Assembly (NCBI RefSeq): GCF_013280595.1
Contig: NZ_JAAATY010000003.1
Span: 372,001 to 436,000, forward strand
Length of the DNA stretch: 64,000 bases
Direction of reading: 5' to 3'
DNA from: Kibdelosporangium persicum
GTDB lineage: Bacteria > Actinomycetota > Actinomycetes > Mycobacteriales > Pseudonocardiaceae
Shown here: positions 8,791 through 16,687 of the stretch, piece after piece
How the letters are laid out: the number at the start of each line of letters is the position of its first letter
How positions within the stretch are numbered: position 1 is the first letter of the stretch
Notes under the pieces: model-generated
Seen by the model: only the letters and a program-made list of their open reading frames with translations
What the model was told of the DNA's origin: nothing
Databases searched by the model: none
Program-made: the position numbers and the translations under genes

Positions 8791-9616
8791 CGGCCAAGCC
8801 TCGCCGCCCGGAGGCGGTGATGTCTTGAACGCTGTTGCGGAAAGCCCCAGGTGTGACGCCGAAGACCCGCCGGAACCACCTGGTCAGGTGCGCCTGGTCG
8901 GCGAAGCCCGTCAACGCGGCCGCCTGCGCCGGCCGATGGCCCGCCTCCAGCAACGTGCGGGCCCTTGTCACGCGGTACTGCGAGAGCCACGCGTAGGGCG
9001 GCATGCCGACGGCGTCACGGAACGCCCGTAACACCTGGAACCGCGACAACCCGAGCTCCGCGGCGATCTCCTGCAACCCAGGCGGGTCAAGCATCCGATC
9101 GGCCAGCCGGTCCTTGGTGGCCAGCGCGACCCGGTCCCCCGCGCGGACCGGCCGGAAGTCCTTGGTGCCCACCGCGTGCCGCCGCACGAGCTTGGTCAGC
9201 ACCCAGGACAGGCGGGACTCGGCCTCGAGCGGATCGCGCCAGCGTGTGATCAGCTCGTGCGCGTGCTGGATTTGCGTGGCCAGTTGCGGATCACGGATGA
9301 TCGGCGCCGGGAAGTGCGGCACACCGGACTCGGCCAGGCTCGTCCACTGTGGATAGAGAACCCGGTAGGCGAACCCTTCGGGCACCGCGGCGGCGCCGGT
9401 ATGCGTCTCCCCCGGTTCGATCACCACGATGTCACCAGGCCCCGCGTAGTACGGCGTCGCGCCGACGCGGATCACCTCCACGCCCTCCGTGCAGGCCCCG
9501 ATGGAGAACTCCTCATGCGCGTGCGGGGCGAACACGTGCTCGACGAAGCGCGCCGTCATGAGGTTGAGCGGCGCCTCCTGCCCCGCGTCGACCCGCGTCC
9601 ACGTGGCCTGTTCCAT
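8780..9616 (-). CDS. AraC-family regulator with N-terminal cupin domain
   Basis: About 278 residues. The N-terminal half is an AraC-type sensing cupin (HAHEEFSIGACTEG, then GDIVVIEPGETHTG). The C-terminal half has two helix-turn-helix motifs, one at QEIAAELGLSRFQVLRAF and one at AAALTGFADQAHLTRWFRRVFGVTPG without its last residues, the usual AraC signature. I place the start at the ATG at 9616; a GTG at 9652 would add twelve residues, but neither has a good ribosome site, so the start is uncertain. It lies upstream of the EamA exporter and overlaps it, which suggests it senses the exported compound. Its operator should lie in the divergent region before the type VII cassette. Confidence 0.9.
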   Translation of the reverse strand: MEQATWTRVDAGQEAPLNLMTARFVEHVFAPHAHEEFSIGACTEGVEVIRVGATPYYAGPGDIVVIEPGETHTGAAAVPEGFAYRVLYPQWTSLAESGVPHFPAPIIRDPQLATQIQHAHELITRWRDPLEAESRLSWVLTKLVRRHAVGTKDFRPVRAGDRVALATKDRLADRMLDPPGLQEIAAELGLSRFQVLRAFRDAVGMPPYAWLSQYRVTRARTLLEAGHRPAQAAALTGFADQAHLTRWFRRVFGVTPGAFRNSVQDITASGRRGLAGDT

Positions 9617-9676
9617 GGCCGCGAATGTAGCCGCCGGGCCCTGACGTGTCACCCGGACAGCCCAACGCCATTCTCC

Positions 9677-9706
9677 TTGCTTTTGCTTCGAAATTGTGGT
9701 TATGGT
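9677..9706 (+). promoter_or_regulatory. Possible promoter of the type VII cassette
   Basis: TTGCTT at 9677-9682 and TATGGT at 9701-9706 are separated by 18 bases, within an unusually A+T-rich patch for this genome between the divergent AraC gene and the cassette. This fits a housekeeping sigma promoter for the operon starting at 9744. It is an inference from sequence pattern only. Confidence 0.35.
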
Positions 9707-9743
9707 TTTTGGCGGTGTTCAAACCTCGGGGGAGGTGTTTGGC

Positions 9744-10145
9744 GTGCCGGACGGTGGATCGTCACCGATCGAAATAATGATCGACAAAGCACTGCGCGCA
9801 GCCGCCAGCCTGTTCGGTTTCAACCAGGGTACGGGCAAATGGATGTTCACAGATGTACGCCAACTGGAGGCAGTCATCAGTGAATGGATCAACGCACGCG
9901 ACGCGATTGACGAACGCAACAAGCGGATCAACCGGACACGTCATCTCGTCAAAGCACCGGCCCCTGATGTCATGAGCGAGCTGCAGGCGCAGGCTTTCCA
10001 CGAATCGCTGGTCGCCCTGGAGACCCAGTCGAGGGCGATGTACCACTACGCCGAAGCCTATGTGCGGCGACTCGAGAAGGCACGAATCGCTTATCTGTTC
10101 TCCGACGAACGCGCGAAGACAGGGTTCAATGGCCCGCATGGTTGA
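9744..10145 (+). CDS. Helical type VII secretion-associated protein (PE-like position in the cassette)
   Basis: A 133-residue, mostly helical protein without cysteines or a signal peptide. A GGGGGAGG ribosome site at 9728-9735, eight bases before the GTG at 9744, selects this start over the open frame from 9696. Residues 117-121 read YLFSD, which matches the YxxxD/E export signal of ESX substrates, here just after a long C-terminal helix. It heads a four-gene unit with a DUF3558 lipoprotein, a PPE-like protein and an EspG-like chaperone, so it may be the partner of the PPE-like protein. I do not recognise a named family; the role is inferred from context. Confidence 0.75.
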   Translation: MPDGGSSPIEIMIDKALRAAASLFGFNQGTGKWMFTDVRQLEAVISEWINARDAIDERNKRINRTRHLVKAPAPDVMSELQAQAFHESLVALETQSRAMYHYAEAYVRRLEKARIAYLFSDERAKTGFNGPHG

Positions 10146-10758
10146 TCGACGACAACGTTCCCTGCCAGGAGCCTGCTGCGTTCTCACGGCAGGGTTGCTC
10201 GCATTCACCGGGTGCGCCGAGAAAACCCAGGGCACGGCCACCGCGGCCACGCAGCCGTCGACCAGCACTGTGGAACGTCATGGCGCACCGTCAGTGCGGC
10301 AGCCGTTGGACGTCACCAGGTTCCTGCCACAGCCCTGCACCATCCTTGCCGCCGCTCAGCTGCGGAAACTCGATCTGCCCGGCCCTGGCGTCCCTGACAC
10401 CGACAGCAGGAACGCGAAAGCAGTGGGCCCCAGCTGTACGTGGCGCAACAGCGGTGCGGCGAGCAGCCTGGGCGTCACCTTCGTCACCGCCAATACCAAC
10501 GGTCTCGCCGACCGGTACCGCGCTCATGCGGCCGGTCTCATCCCGGGTTACTGGCTGGAAACGACCGTCGACGGTTATCCAGCCGTCTACAACGACGACC
10601 TCGACGACCGCGCGAGAGGTCTCTGCATGATGGATCTCGGCGTGTCGGACCATCTCACCATGCTTGTCGATGTCCAGGACCGGAGCGGGGAGAAATCGTG
10701 CGACCGGGTCGCCGTGATCGCCTCGATGGTCATCAGCACGCTGCGAGGACAAAAGTGA
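10129..10758 (+). CDS. DUF3558-type lipoprotein
   Basis: A 209-residue precursor with a short basic N-terminus, hydrophobic stretch and lipobox FTGC (Cys29). The mature part has two spaced cysteine pairs and the pattern LPQPCTILAAAQLRKL, then CTWRN, typical of the DUF3558 family of actinobacterial secreted lipoproteins. Function is unknown; members recur beside ESX genes. AGGG precedes the ATG at 10129; a second ATG at 10138 is possible. The 5' end overlaps the preceding gene by 17 bases and the next gene starts two bases after its stop, so it is part of the operon. Confidence 0.85.
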   Translation: MARMVDRRQRSLPGACCVLTAGLLAFTGCAEKTQGTATAATQPSTSTVERHGAPSVRQPLDVTRFLPQPCTILAAAQLRKLDLPGPGVPDTDSRNAKAVGPSCTWRNSGAASSLGVTFVTANTNGLADRYRAHAAGLIPGYWLETTVDGYPAVYNDDLDDRARGLCMMDLGVSDHLTMLVDVQDRSGEKSCDRVAVIASMVISTLRGQK

Positions 10759-10759
10759 C

Positions 10760-11917
10760 ATGTTTCTGACAGGCGAACAGATTTATGACAACTTCACCAG
10801 GGCGGCCGGGCCTGGCGATCTGATCGCGGCCGCCGAGGAAGTGCGACACATCGCCAATGAGTGCGAGGCCCTGGGAATTGAGCTCCTCCGGCTGACCGAG
10901 AAAATGGAACAGGCGTGGCAGGGTGATTCGGCCGATGCCGCACGGCACGGTGCCCGTCCGCTCGCCGACGCGCACGCGGAAGCGTCACCGCTGATTTACC
11001 AGGCACAGGACCTTTCGGTCCGGCAGGCCGCCTCTTTTCACGACGCCAGAAACGCTGTCAAGCCTGTTCCGCCGATGCCCGAGCGGCCCGATCCGTGGGC
11101 GTTGATCTTCTCATGGGACGCGGGCAACACCTATGCCGCGCGCATCGCGGAGTACCGGGCGGCCGTCCAGCACAACGTCGACGTCATGACCGGCTACAGC
11201 AACGCGAGTGCCTTCAACACCGCGGGCCAGCCGACGTCTTTCGGCAGCATCCGTTTCATCGACGCGGACGTCGCGGTCGCCTCGCCACAAGGCCGGCCGG
11301 TGCCTGGTCCAGGTCCGCGACGGCTACCGGGTGGGGTGGTGCAAGGCCCGGAACGGCCAGTGCTACCGTCGGGCGGTCCGGAAGACGCGCTGACTGTTCC
11401 GCCCGACCCGGCGCAGCAGCAGCGATCCCAGCACGACGTCGTCAAGACAGCGGCGACGAACCTGCCCACTCCGGCCGCGAATCCGGTCGTGGGTCCGCAG
11501 GCACACGCACCATCCGGCACTGATCTGCCGTCCGCCCAAGGGGCACAGGCGGACGCGGTCCAGGCCGCGAGTCGATCGAGCACGAGTGCCTCAAACGCCA
11601 GTCGTGGCAGCCGCGTTCTGCCCCGGCTGGATGGCCGCGGTGACAGTGCCGCCAGTGGCGACAGCGTCGGCAGTGGCGGCACCGCCGCCCGGCCAGGTGG
11701 TGGCCGCCCGCTGGGCGGTGCCCTGCGTGGCGGCGCCGGTTCACTCCCCGACACGGCCGGCGCCCCACGCGGCGGGCCGCACTTTCCCTTCCTGTCACCG
11801 GGAAAGCCACGAAGTGCGGAGGACGAGGAACACCGGCGGCCGGAGTACCTGCGGGAGCGTGATCCGGAGTCCACGTTCGGCACGGACGAGCCCACCACGC
11901 CCCCGGTGATCGGGTAG
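10760..11917 (+). CDS. PPE-like type VII secretion substrate with disordered C-terminus
   Basis: A 385-residue protein. Residues 1-160 form a helical ESX-substrate domain with the turn motif AWQGDSADA (WQG at 53-55), equivalent to the WxG turn of WXG100/PPE proteins. From about residue 180 the chain is rich in Pro, Gly, Ala and Ser and likely disordered. This matches the PPE-like proteins of Pseudonocardiaceae rather than the long mycobacterial PPEs. The following EspG-like gene is expected to encode its chaperone, and the first gene of the cassette its helical partner. It should be exported through an ESX machine encoded elsewhere; no ESX core component is in this window. Confidence 0.82.
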   Translation: MFLTGEQIYDNFTRAAGPGDLIAAAEEVRHIANECEALGIELLRLTEKMEQAWQGDSADAARHGARPLADAHAEASPLIYQAQDLSVRQAASFHDARNAVKPVPPMPERPDPWALIFSWDAGNTYAARIAEYRAAVQHNVDVMTGYSNASAFNTAGQPTSFGSIRFIDADVAVASPQGRPVPGPGPRRLPGGVVQGPERPVLPSGGPEDALTVPPDPAQQQRSQHDVVKTAATNLPTPAANPVVGPQAHAPSGTDLPSAQGAQADAVQAASRSSTSASNASRGSRVLPRLDGRGDSAASGDSVGSGGTAARPGGGRPLGGALRGGAGSLPDTAGAPRGGPHFPFLSPGKPRSAEDEEHRRPEYLRERDPESTFGTDEPTTPPVIG

Positions 11918-11922
11918 CGACC

Positions 11923-12678
11923 ATGCTGCCTGGCCCGGCGCGGCTGTCGCTTGACGCGTTGGCGCGCCTCGTGCGCGCCGAGCAGATCGGCGAACTGCCG
12001 GATGTCCTTGCGCCACCGGCGGTATGGCAGCCCAGCGCGGACGAGGACGCCGCCGAAGACCGTGCCAAGGCGGAGATCGCACGACTGGGGTGGCGAGACC
12101 GGCGCGGCCGGCTGGAACCCGAGGTGGCGGCTTCGCTTGCCGTGCTGTGCCGGGCCACAGCCGAATTCTCCGGCTGGATCGGTGGTGGCACAGGGGTTCT
12201 GGCCGCGGCGAGTGGACGTGTGGCGGTCCTCGCGGTCGCGACGGGCCAGCAGGTGACGCTCAAACGCGCACCGCGTAAGCGATTACCCGAGGCACTGGTC
12301 GCGCAACTCCCCGACGTTCCACCGGGTCAGGGCACCGCGGTGTCCGTGCCGCTTGAGGAGATGCGGCAGGCGGCCAAGTGGCGCGGCCAAGAGGAAGGCG
12401 TGGTCACCGCACGCCCCCTCCCACGCGGTGACCTACGTCAGGCCTTGCACGTCTCCGAACTGCCGGTGCTCGACAGCGGCGAACTATGGGTCGCCGTGCG
12501 CGACGGCCTCGGCCGCAGGCGCCGGATTCCTTACCCGCTGTGCTACGCCGACACGGAGTCTGGCCGGTATTTCACCGTCGCCACGGTGTCCGACAACGGT
12601 GACGTCTGGGTGCTTGTCGCGCCGGCCGCTCCCGCCGCCCTGGTCGCGAAGCTGCGTGAGCTGCACCAGTCGCTCTGA
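11923..12678 (+). CDS. ESX secretion-associated protein EspG-family chaperone
   Basis: A 251-residue soluble protein. The N-terminal LSLDALARLVRAEQIGELPDVL, read here in two parts (LSLDALARLVRAEQ, then IGELPDVL), and the central mixed beta sheet, ending near FTVATVSDNGDVWVLVAPA, fit the EspG family. In mycobacteria EspG binds the PPE member of PE-PPE pairs in the cytosol and keeps it soluble for ESX export. It starts six bases after the PPE-like gene, the conserved gene order. It is the last gene of the cassette and converges on a gene on the other strand with only six bases between stops. Confidence 0.85.
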   Translation: MLPGPARLSLDALARLVRAEQIGELPDVLAPPAVWQPSADEDAAEDRAKAEIARLGWRDRRGRLEPEVAASLAVLCRATAEFSGWIGGGTGVLAAASGRVAVLAVATGQQVTLKRAPRKRLPEALVAQLPDVPPGQGTAVSVPLEEMRQAAKWRGQEEGVVTARPLPRGDLRQALHVSELPVLDSGELWVAVRDGLGRRRRIPYPLCYADTESGRYFTVATVSDNGDVWVLVAPAAPAALVAKLRELHQSL

Positions 12679-12684
12679 CTGGCG

Positions 12685-13107
12685 TTACCTGTATCCCCCG
12701 CCGTGCCGATCGCGGTGCCAGCCCCTGTCGCCGTACCGGTGGTAGCGCATCCAACGATTGTGGTCCCAATAGGACGGTGTGGCCGGTGCCATCCTCGGAG
12801 GCGTCGTCTTCGCGGGCGGTGGCGGTGGCGACGGCGGCGTCTTCTTCGGCTTCGGGGCCGGTTTGGGTGGCGAGGGCACCGTCGACGTCGCCGACGTCAC
12901 CGCCACCGGAGGCACGACCGGGATGAACACTGTCTCCGGTTGGCCCCGGTCGTGTCGCGGGAGGTGACCGTTCAGCTCTTCCGCCTGCGGGACAGTGATC
13001 TTCGTACGCCGCGGTTCCGAGTCGGGCGGTGTGTTCATCGTGGTCGCCACGATCACCGCCAGCACTCCGGACGTGCCCACGGCAGCCCAGCTGAGCCTGC
13101 GCCTCAC
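12685..13107 (-). CDS. Membrane-anchored proline-rich hypothetical protein
   Basis: A 140-residue protein with one N-terminal membrane segment (WAAVGTSGVLAVIVATTM), then a polar stretch and a proline/lysine-rich tract (PSPPKPAPKPKKTPPSPPPPP) that looks like a wall-spanning or disordered linker, and a His/Tyr/Arg-rich tail. It is likely anchored with the C-terminus outside the membrane. A GGGAGGAG site sets the GTG start at 13107; the longer frame to 13155 lacks one. I do not recognise a family. It faces the type VII cassette tail to tail. Confidence 0.65.
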   Translation of the reverse strand: MRRRLSWAAVGTSGVLAVIVATTMNTPPDSEPRRTKITVPQAEELNGHLPRHDRGQPETVFIPVVPPVAVTSATSTVPSPPKPAPKPKKTPPSPPPPPAKTTPPRMAPATPSYWDHNRWMRYHRYGDRGWHRDRHGGGYR

Positions 13108-13270
13108 CGAATCTCCTCCCGCACACTCCTGCGTGACCATGCGTAACGTGACCACAATGGATGGTCAAGAGGACATGTAGGCAAGGCATCGGGTTTTGTC
13201 GCCGGAGAACGCCGGACCGCCTCCGGCGCGATAGTGTGGGGACGGCACCACCAGGCTGACGGGAGCCCCG

Positions 13271-13369
13271 ATGCGGACACGAATCCTGGCAACGCCCAGC
13301 CCACGCGGGACGCGGCGGTCGCGGCCGACGAGGTCGGTGACGACCAGGGACGTCGTGGCCCACCCATGA
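13271..13369 (+). CDS. Possible 32-codon leader ORF overlapping the ABC ATPase start
   Basis: An ATG at 13271 preceded by GGGAG (13261-13265) opens a 32-codon frame rich in Arg, Thr and Ser that ends in a TGA overlapping the ATG of the downstream ATPase as ATGA (13366-13369). The ATPase start itself has no good ribosome site, so translation of this small frame could couple to it. Codon positions are high in GC but the peptide (starting MRTRILATPSPRGT) resembles no family I know. It could be a real leader peptide or chance. Confidence 0.35.
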   Translation: MRTRILATPSPRGTRRSRPTRSVTTRDVVAHP

Positions 13370-14106
13370 TCGAGATCGCCGGTGTGCGCAAGAGCTTCGG
13401 CGCTCTCGCCGCCCTCGACGGGATCACGCTTTCCGTCGCCGACAACGAGTTCGTCACGCTGATCGGCCGGTCGGGCTGTGGGAAGTCGACGTTGCTGCGG
13501 ATCGTCGCCGGCTTGCTGGCACCGACGGACGGCGCGGTGCGGATCGACGGCCGGACGGTGCGCAAACCCCGCCGGGATGTGTCCTTCATGTTCCAGCAGC
13601 CGGCTTTGCTGCCGTGGCGGTCGGTGCTCTCCAATGTGATGCTTCCGGTGGAGATCTTCGGGCTCGACAAGCGCGGCTACACCGGCCGGGCGCACGACCT
13701 GCTGGCCACGGTCGGCCTGGAGGGATTCGAGAAACGGCTGCCGCACGAACTGTCCGGCGGCATGCGCCAGCGGGTGTCGCTGTGCCGGTCGCTGATCCAG
13801 AACCCGAGGGTACTGCTGATGGACGAACCGTTCTCGGCGCTGGACGCGCTCACCCGGACCGAGCTTTCCCAGCTGCTGCAACAGATCCAACAGCAGTACG
13901 CGGCCACGATCGTGTTCGTGACGCACTCGATCGACGAAGCCGTCCTGCTGTCCGACCGGGTCGCGGTCATGACACCGAGACCAGGGCGGATCCACCGGAT
14001 CGTGGACGTCGGCATCCCCCGGCCGCGGTCGCTGGGCCGCCACGCCCATGCCGCCGACGTGGCCCGGCTCAGCAACGAACTGCACGACCTGCTGGCGCCG
14101 GCATGA
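13366..14106 (+). CDS. ABC transporter ATPase of the nitrate/taurine/sulfonate type (SsuB/TauB-like)
   Basis: A 246-residue ATPase. Walker A is GRSGCGKST, the Q-loop FMFQQPALLPWRSV carries the LPW motif typical of the SsuB/TauB/NrtD group, the signature is LSGGMRQR, and Walker B is VLLMDEPFSALD. The ATG at 13366 begins the domain exactly; a 44-codon upstream extension is open but lacks homology signs. The stop overlaps the permease ATG (ATGA). Substrate could be a sulfonate, taurine, nitrate, pyrimidine precursor or related small anion. The probable binding protein is 7.6 kb away at 21747. Confidence 0.9.
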   Translation: MIEIAGVRKSFGALAALDGITLSVADNEFVTLIGRSGCGKSTLLRIVAGLLAPTDGAVRIDGRTVRKPRRDVSFMFQQPALLPWRSVLSNVMLPVEIFGLDKRGYTGRAHDLLATVGLEGFEKRLPHELSGGMRQRVSLCRSLIQNPRVLLMDEPFSALDALTRTELSQLLQQIQQQYAATIVFVTHSIDEAVLLSDRVAVMTPRPGRIHRIVDVGIPRPRSLGRHAHAADVARLSNELHDLLAPA

Positions 14107-14849
14107 AGGTCGTGCTGCCGGTGATCGGCCTGGCCCTGGTGATCGGCCTGTGGTGGCTGGCCACGATCGTGTTCGGGATCGAGCGGTTCCTGGTGCCCAG
14201 CCCCAAGGACGTCGTCGACGCCTACCTGGCCCAGCAGGGGTTCCTGATCGAGCAGGCGGGCGTGACGCTGCTGGAGACCGTGCAGGGATTCCTGCTCGCG
14301 GTGGTCGCCGGGGTGCCGATCGCGCTGCTGATCGTGTCGTCGAAGATCCTCGAACGGATGATCTACCCGCTGCTGCTGGCGGTGAACGCGGTGCCGAAGA
14401 TCGCGATCGCGCCGATCCTGGTGGTGTGGCTGGGTTTCGGCATGCTGCCGAAGGTCGTCATGGTGTTGCTGGTGTGCTTCTTCCCGATCGTGATCTCGAC
14501 GGCCTCCGGGATGCGGTCGACCCCTGCCGAACTGGTCGAACTGCTGCGCTCGCTGGACTGCACCCGCTGGCAGGAGTTCTTCAAGCTGCGGCTGCGGTAC
14601 GCGATGCCGCAGGTGTTCGTCGGCATGAAGGTGGCGATCTCGCTCGCGGTGATCGGCGCGGTGATCGCCGAGTTCGTCGGCGCCAACGCAGGTCTCGGCT
14701 ACGTCATCGTCGTGTCCGGAGGCACCGCGGACACCGCATTGGCCTTCGCGGCAATGGCGTTGCTCGCGGTGCTGAGCATCGTGCTGTTCTACGGGCTGGT
14801 CATGCTGGAACGGTTCCTGCTGCCCTGGGCGGAAGGAACCAGGAACTGA
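14103..14849 (+). CDS. ABC transporter permease of the nitrate/taurine/sulfonate type (SsuC/TauC-like)
   Basis: A 248-residue membrane protein with about six helices. The EAA-loop region contains STPAELVELLRSLDCTRWQEFFKLRLR, cited here only to its first part ELVELLRSLDCTRWQEFFKL, which docks the ATPase. FLVPSPKDVVDAY after the first helix and AVIGAVIAEFVGANAGLGY are standard for the SsuC group. It is translationally coupled to the ATPase. No binding-protein gene follows; the next gene is convergent. Confidence 0.9.
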   Translation: MKVVLPVIGLALVIGLWWLATIVFGIERFLVPSPKDVVDAYLAQQGFLIEQAGVTLLETVQGFLLAVVAGVPIALLIVSSKILERMIYPLLLAVNAVPKIAIAPILVVWLGFGMLPKVVMVLLVCFFPIVISTASGMRSTPAELVELLRSLDCTRWQEFFKLRLRYAMPQVFVGMKVAISLAVIGAVIAEFVGANAGLGYVIVVSGGTADTALAFAAMALLAVLSIVLFYGLVMLERFLLPWAEGTRN

Positions 14850-14894
14850 CCGTGTGCGGCGGCCAGCCCGGCCACTCGCTGTTCCCAGGACCGG

Positions 14895-15302
14895 TCACTC
14901 GAGGACGGCTGTGGCCCCCACTTCCACCAGCAGATCCGGTTCGCCCAGTGCCGAGACGCCGAGCAGGGTGATGGGCTTGACCAGGTCGGCACGCAGTTTC
15001 TCGGCGGCTCGCGCGACCCCCTCGCCCAGCAGCGGCATCTTGTCGGGTGTCCAGTCCACGACGTAGACGGTCAGCTTCGCCACGTCGGCGAACGACCCGC
15101 CGATCTCGGTCAGTGCGGTGCCGATGTTCAGGTACGCCTGTTCGACCTGCGCGGCGAGATCTCCCGCGCCCACCGGCCGTCCTTCGGCGTCCCTGGCGAC
15201 CTGTCCCGCGAGGAACACCAGCTTCGAGCCGGTGGCGATGGACAACTGGCGGTACACGTCCGGCTTCGGCAACCCGTCCGGGTTCACAAGGTCGATGGCC
15301 AT
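14895..15302 (-). CDS. RidA family protein
   Basis: A 135-residue RidA/YjgF-type protein, starting MAIDLVNPDGLPKPDVYRQ, with FLAGQVARDAEGRPVGAGD and the strand KLTVYVVDWTPD. Archetypal RidA hydrolyses reactive enamine/imine intermediates in the cytosol; this sequence lacks the strongly conserved archetype ending with a clear catalytic arginine (NCRVEIE-type), so it is better placed in a RidA subfamily whose role is uncertain. It is divergent from a TetR gene only 40 bases away, suggesting control by that regulator. An alternative ATG lies four codons upstream. Confidence 0.85.
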   Translation of the reverse strand: MAIDLVNPDGLPKPDVYRQLSIATGSKLVFLAGQVARDAEGRPVGAGDLAAQVEQAYLNIGTALTEIGGSFADVAKLTVYVVDWTPDKMPLLGEGVARAAEKLRADLVKPITLLGVSALGEPDLLVEVGATAVLE

Positions 15303-15311
15303 GCGCCAAAC

Positions 15312-15326
15312 CATATCATCGCTATG
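15312..15326. promoter_or_regulatory. Candidate TetR operator between ridA-like and tetR genes
   Basis: CATA at 15312-15315 and TATG at 15323-15326 form a small imperfect dyad (CATATCATCGCTATG) in the only gap between the divergent RidA and TetR genes. TetR repressors commonly bind such dyads between themselves and a divergent target. The dyad is short, so this is tentative. Confidence 0.3.
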
Positions 15327-15341
15327 TATTGTGGAGCCGTG

Positions 15342-15950
15342 GTGAGGACGAAGGACCCCGCGGTCCGGTCGATGCTGATCGACCGTGCGGCCCGGATGCT
15401 GCGGGAACGCCAACCGATCACCCTGCGGTCCCTGGTGGCCGGCACCCAGGTGTCCACGATGGCCGTCTACACGTACTTCGGCGGGATGGACGGCCTGTGG
15501 AAAGCCGTGCGCCAGGAGGGATTCACCCGCCTGGGGGCCACACTCAGGACAGTCGGGACGACAGTCGACCCGGTACGGGACCTGGCCGCTCTCGGCGCCG
15601 CGTACCTGTCCAACGCCCTCGCGTGCCCGGATCTCTACCGGGTCATGTTCGACGCGAACTTCGACCTGGAGGACGCGGCAGCGGCCGACGAAACGCTGCA
15701 CTACCTGGTGCGCACCGTCGAACGAGCCAAGCGGCGCGGCAGGTTCCGCGCGGACGTCGACCCCCTGGAACTGGCGGCACAGAGCTGGACGGTCGGCCAC
15801 GGCCTGGCGTCCCTGGTGGTAGCCGGGCCGTTGCCGCGGGAATCCCTGTCCCGCGGCGTGCCCCTGCTGACCGCGCTGTTCACCAGCGCGGGTGACGAGC
15901 AGGACAGGTGCCGCCAGTCCGTCGAACGCGGCTGGCGGCTCGCTCAGTAA
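15342..15950 (+). CDS. TetR-family transcriptional regulator
   Basis: About 202 residues. The N-terminal DNA-binding domain shows ITLRSLVAGTQVSTMAVYTYF, cited as LRSLVAGTQVSTMAVYTYF, a TetR recognition helix with the hallmark YTYFGGMDGLW. The C-terminal helical domain contains PDLYRVMFD, seen in many effector-binding TetR proteins. I prefer the GTG at 15342, five bases after GGAG; the open frame extends to an ATG at 15324. It is divergent from the RidA gene and probably represses it and itself. Its 3' end overlaps that of the convergent gene by seven bases. Confidence 0.88.
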   Translation: MRTKDPAVRSMLIDRAARMLRERQPITLRSLVAGTQVSTMAVYTYFGGMDGLWKAVRQEGFTRLGATLRTVGTTVDPVRDLAALGAAYLSNALACPDLYRVMFDANFDLEDAAAADETLHYLVRTVERAKRRGRFRADVDPLELAAQSWTVGHGLASLVVAGPLPRESLSRGVPLLTALFTSAGDEQDRCRQSVERGWRLAQ

Positions 15951-16687
15951 GGCCGCTGTCCCGCCGCCATCGCCGCCAGCCTCTCCCGCAACTGGGCCTG
16001 GAGATGCCGGAACATCCCGGCCCCCAGGGAGATCCTGGCCAGTCCCAGCTCCGCCAGCCCGGCGAAGTCCGGGCCGTCCGGCAGGTAGAGCGCGTTCACC
16101 GCCGCCGGTGCGACGGCGTCGACGAACGCCTTCAGCACGTCCATGTCGCGCACGAGGATCGGGTAGACGCAGTCCGCCCCCGCCGCGAGGTAGGCACGGG
16201 CCCGTTCGATTCCCTCGTCCACCACGGCCTGCTGGTCCGCCGCGGTGATGAACACGTCCACCCTGGCGTTGATCACCAGGTCCGGGCCGGCGGCCCGGAG
16301 TGCCGCGATCCGGCCGGCCTGCCTGGCGACGTCGACCAGACCGCCGCCCGCGTCGTGGTCGCTGTCCTCGAAGTTGCAGCCGGCCGCGCCGGCTTCGGCG
16401 AGCCGCGCGGCCAGTTCCGCCTCGGGAAGGCCGTAGCCGCCCTCGACGTCCACGGTCACCGGCACGGACACCGCCCGGGTGATCCGGGCGAAGGCCGCGA
16501 ACGCCTCCCCGACCGGCGTGCCGTGCTGGTCGGGGTAGCCGAGGGATTCCGCGATCGCGGCCGAACCCGTGGCCACCACCGGAAAACCGGCTTGTTCGAC
16601 GAGTTTCGCCGACGCCGCGTCCCAGACGTTCGGCAGGATCAACGGCTTGCCGGGGACGTGCAGTGCGCGTAACGCCGCGGCGGTCAT
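15944..16687 (-). CDS. Isocitrate lyase/PEP mutase superfamily protein
   Basis: A 247-residue TIM-barrel protein: LILPNVWDAASAKLVEQAGFP at the first strands (given as LILPNVWDAASAKLVEQAG), VDVEGGYG binding the metal, GCNFEDS and VINARVDVFI. These mark the PEP mutase-like branch, which forms or breaks C-C or P-C bonds next to a carboxylate. The classic lyase KKCGH motif is absent, so it is not isocitrate lyase itself. It begins with an ATG that overlaps the stop of the AhpD-like gene (ATGA), so the two are coupled. The exact reaction is unknown. Confidence 0.87.
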   Translation of the reverse strand: MTAAALRALHVPGKPLILPNVWDAASAKLVEQAGFPVVATGSAAIAESLGYPDQHGTPVGEAFAAFARITRAVSVPVTVDVEGGYGLPEAELAARLAEAGAAGCNFEDSDHDAGGGLVDVARQAGRIAALRAAGPDLVINARVDVFITAADQQAVVDEGIERARAYLAAGADCVYPILVRDMDVLKAFVDAVAPAAVNALYLPDGPDFAGLAELGLARISLGAGMFRHLQAQLRERLAAMAAGQRPY

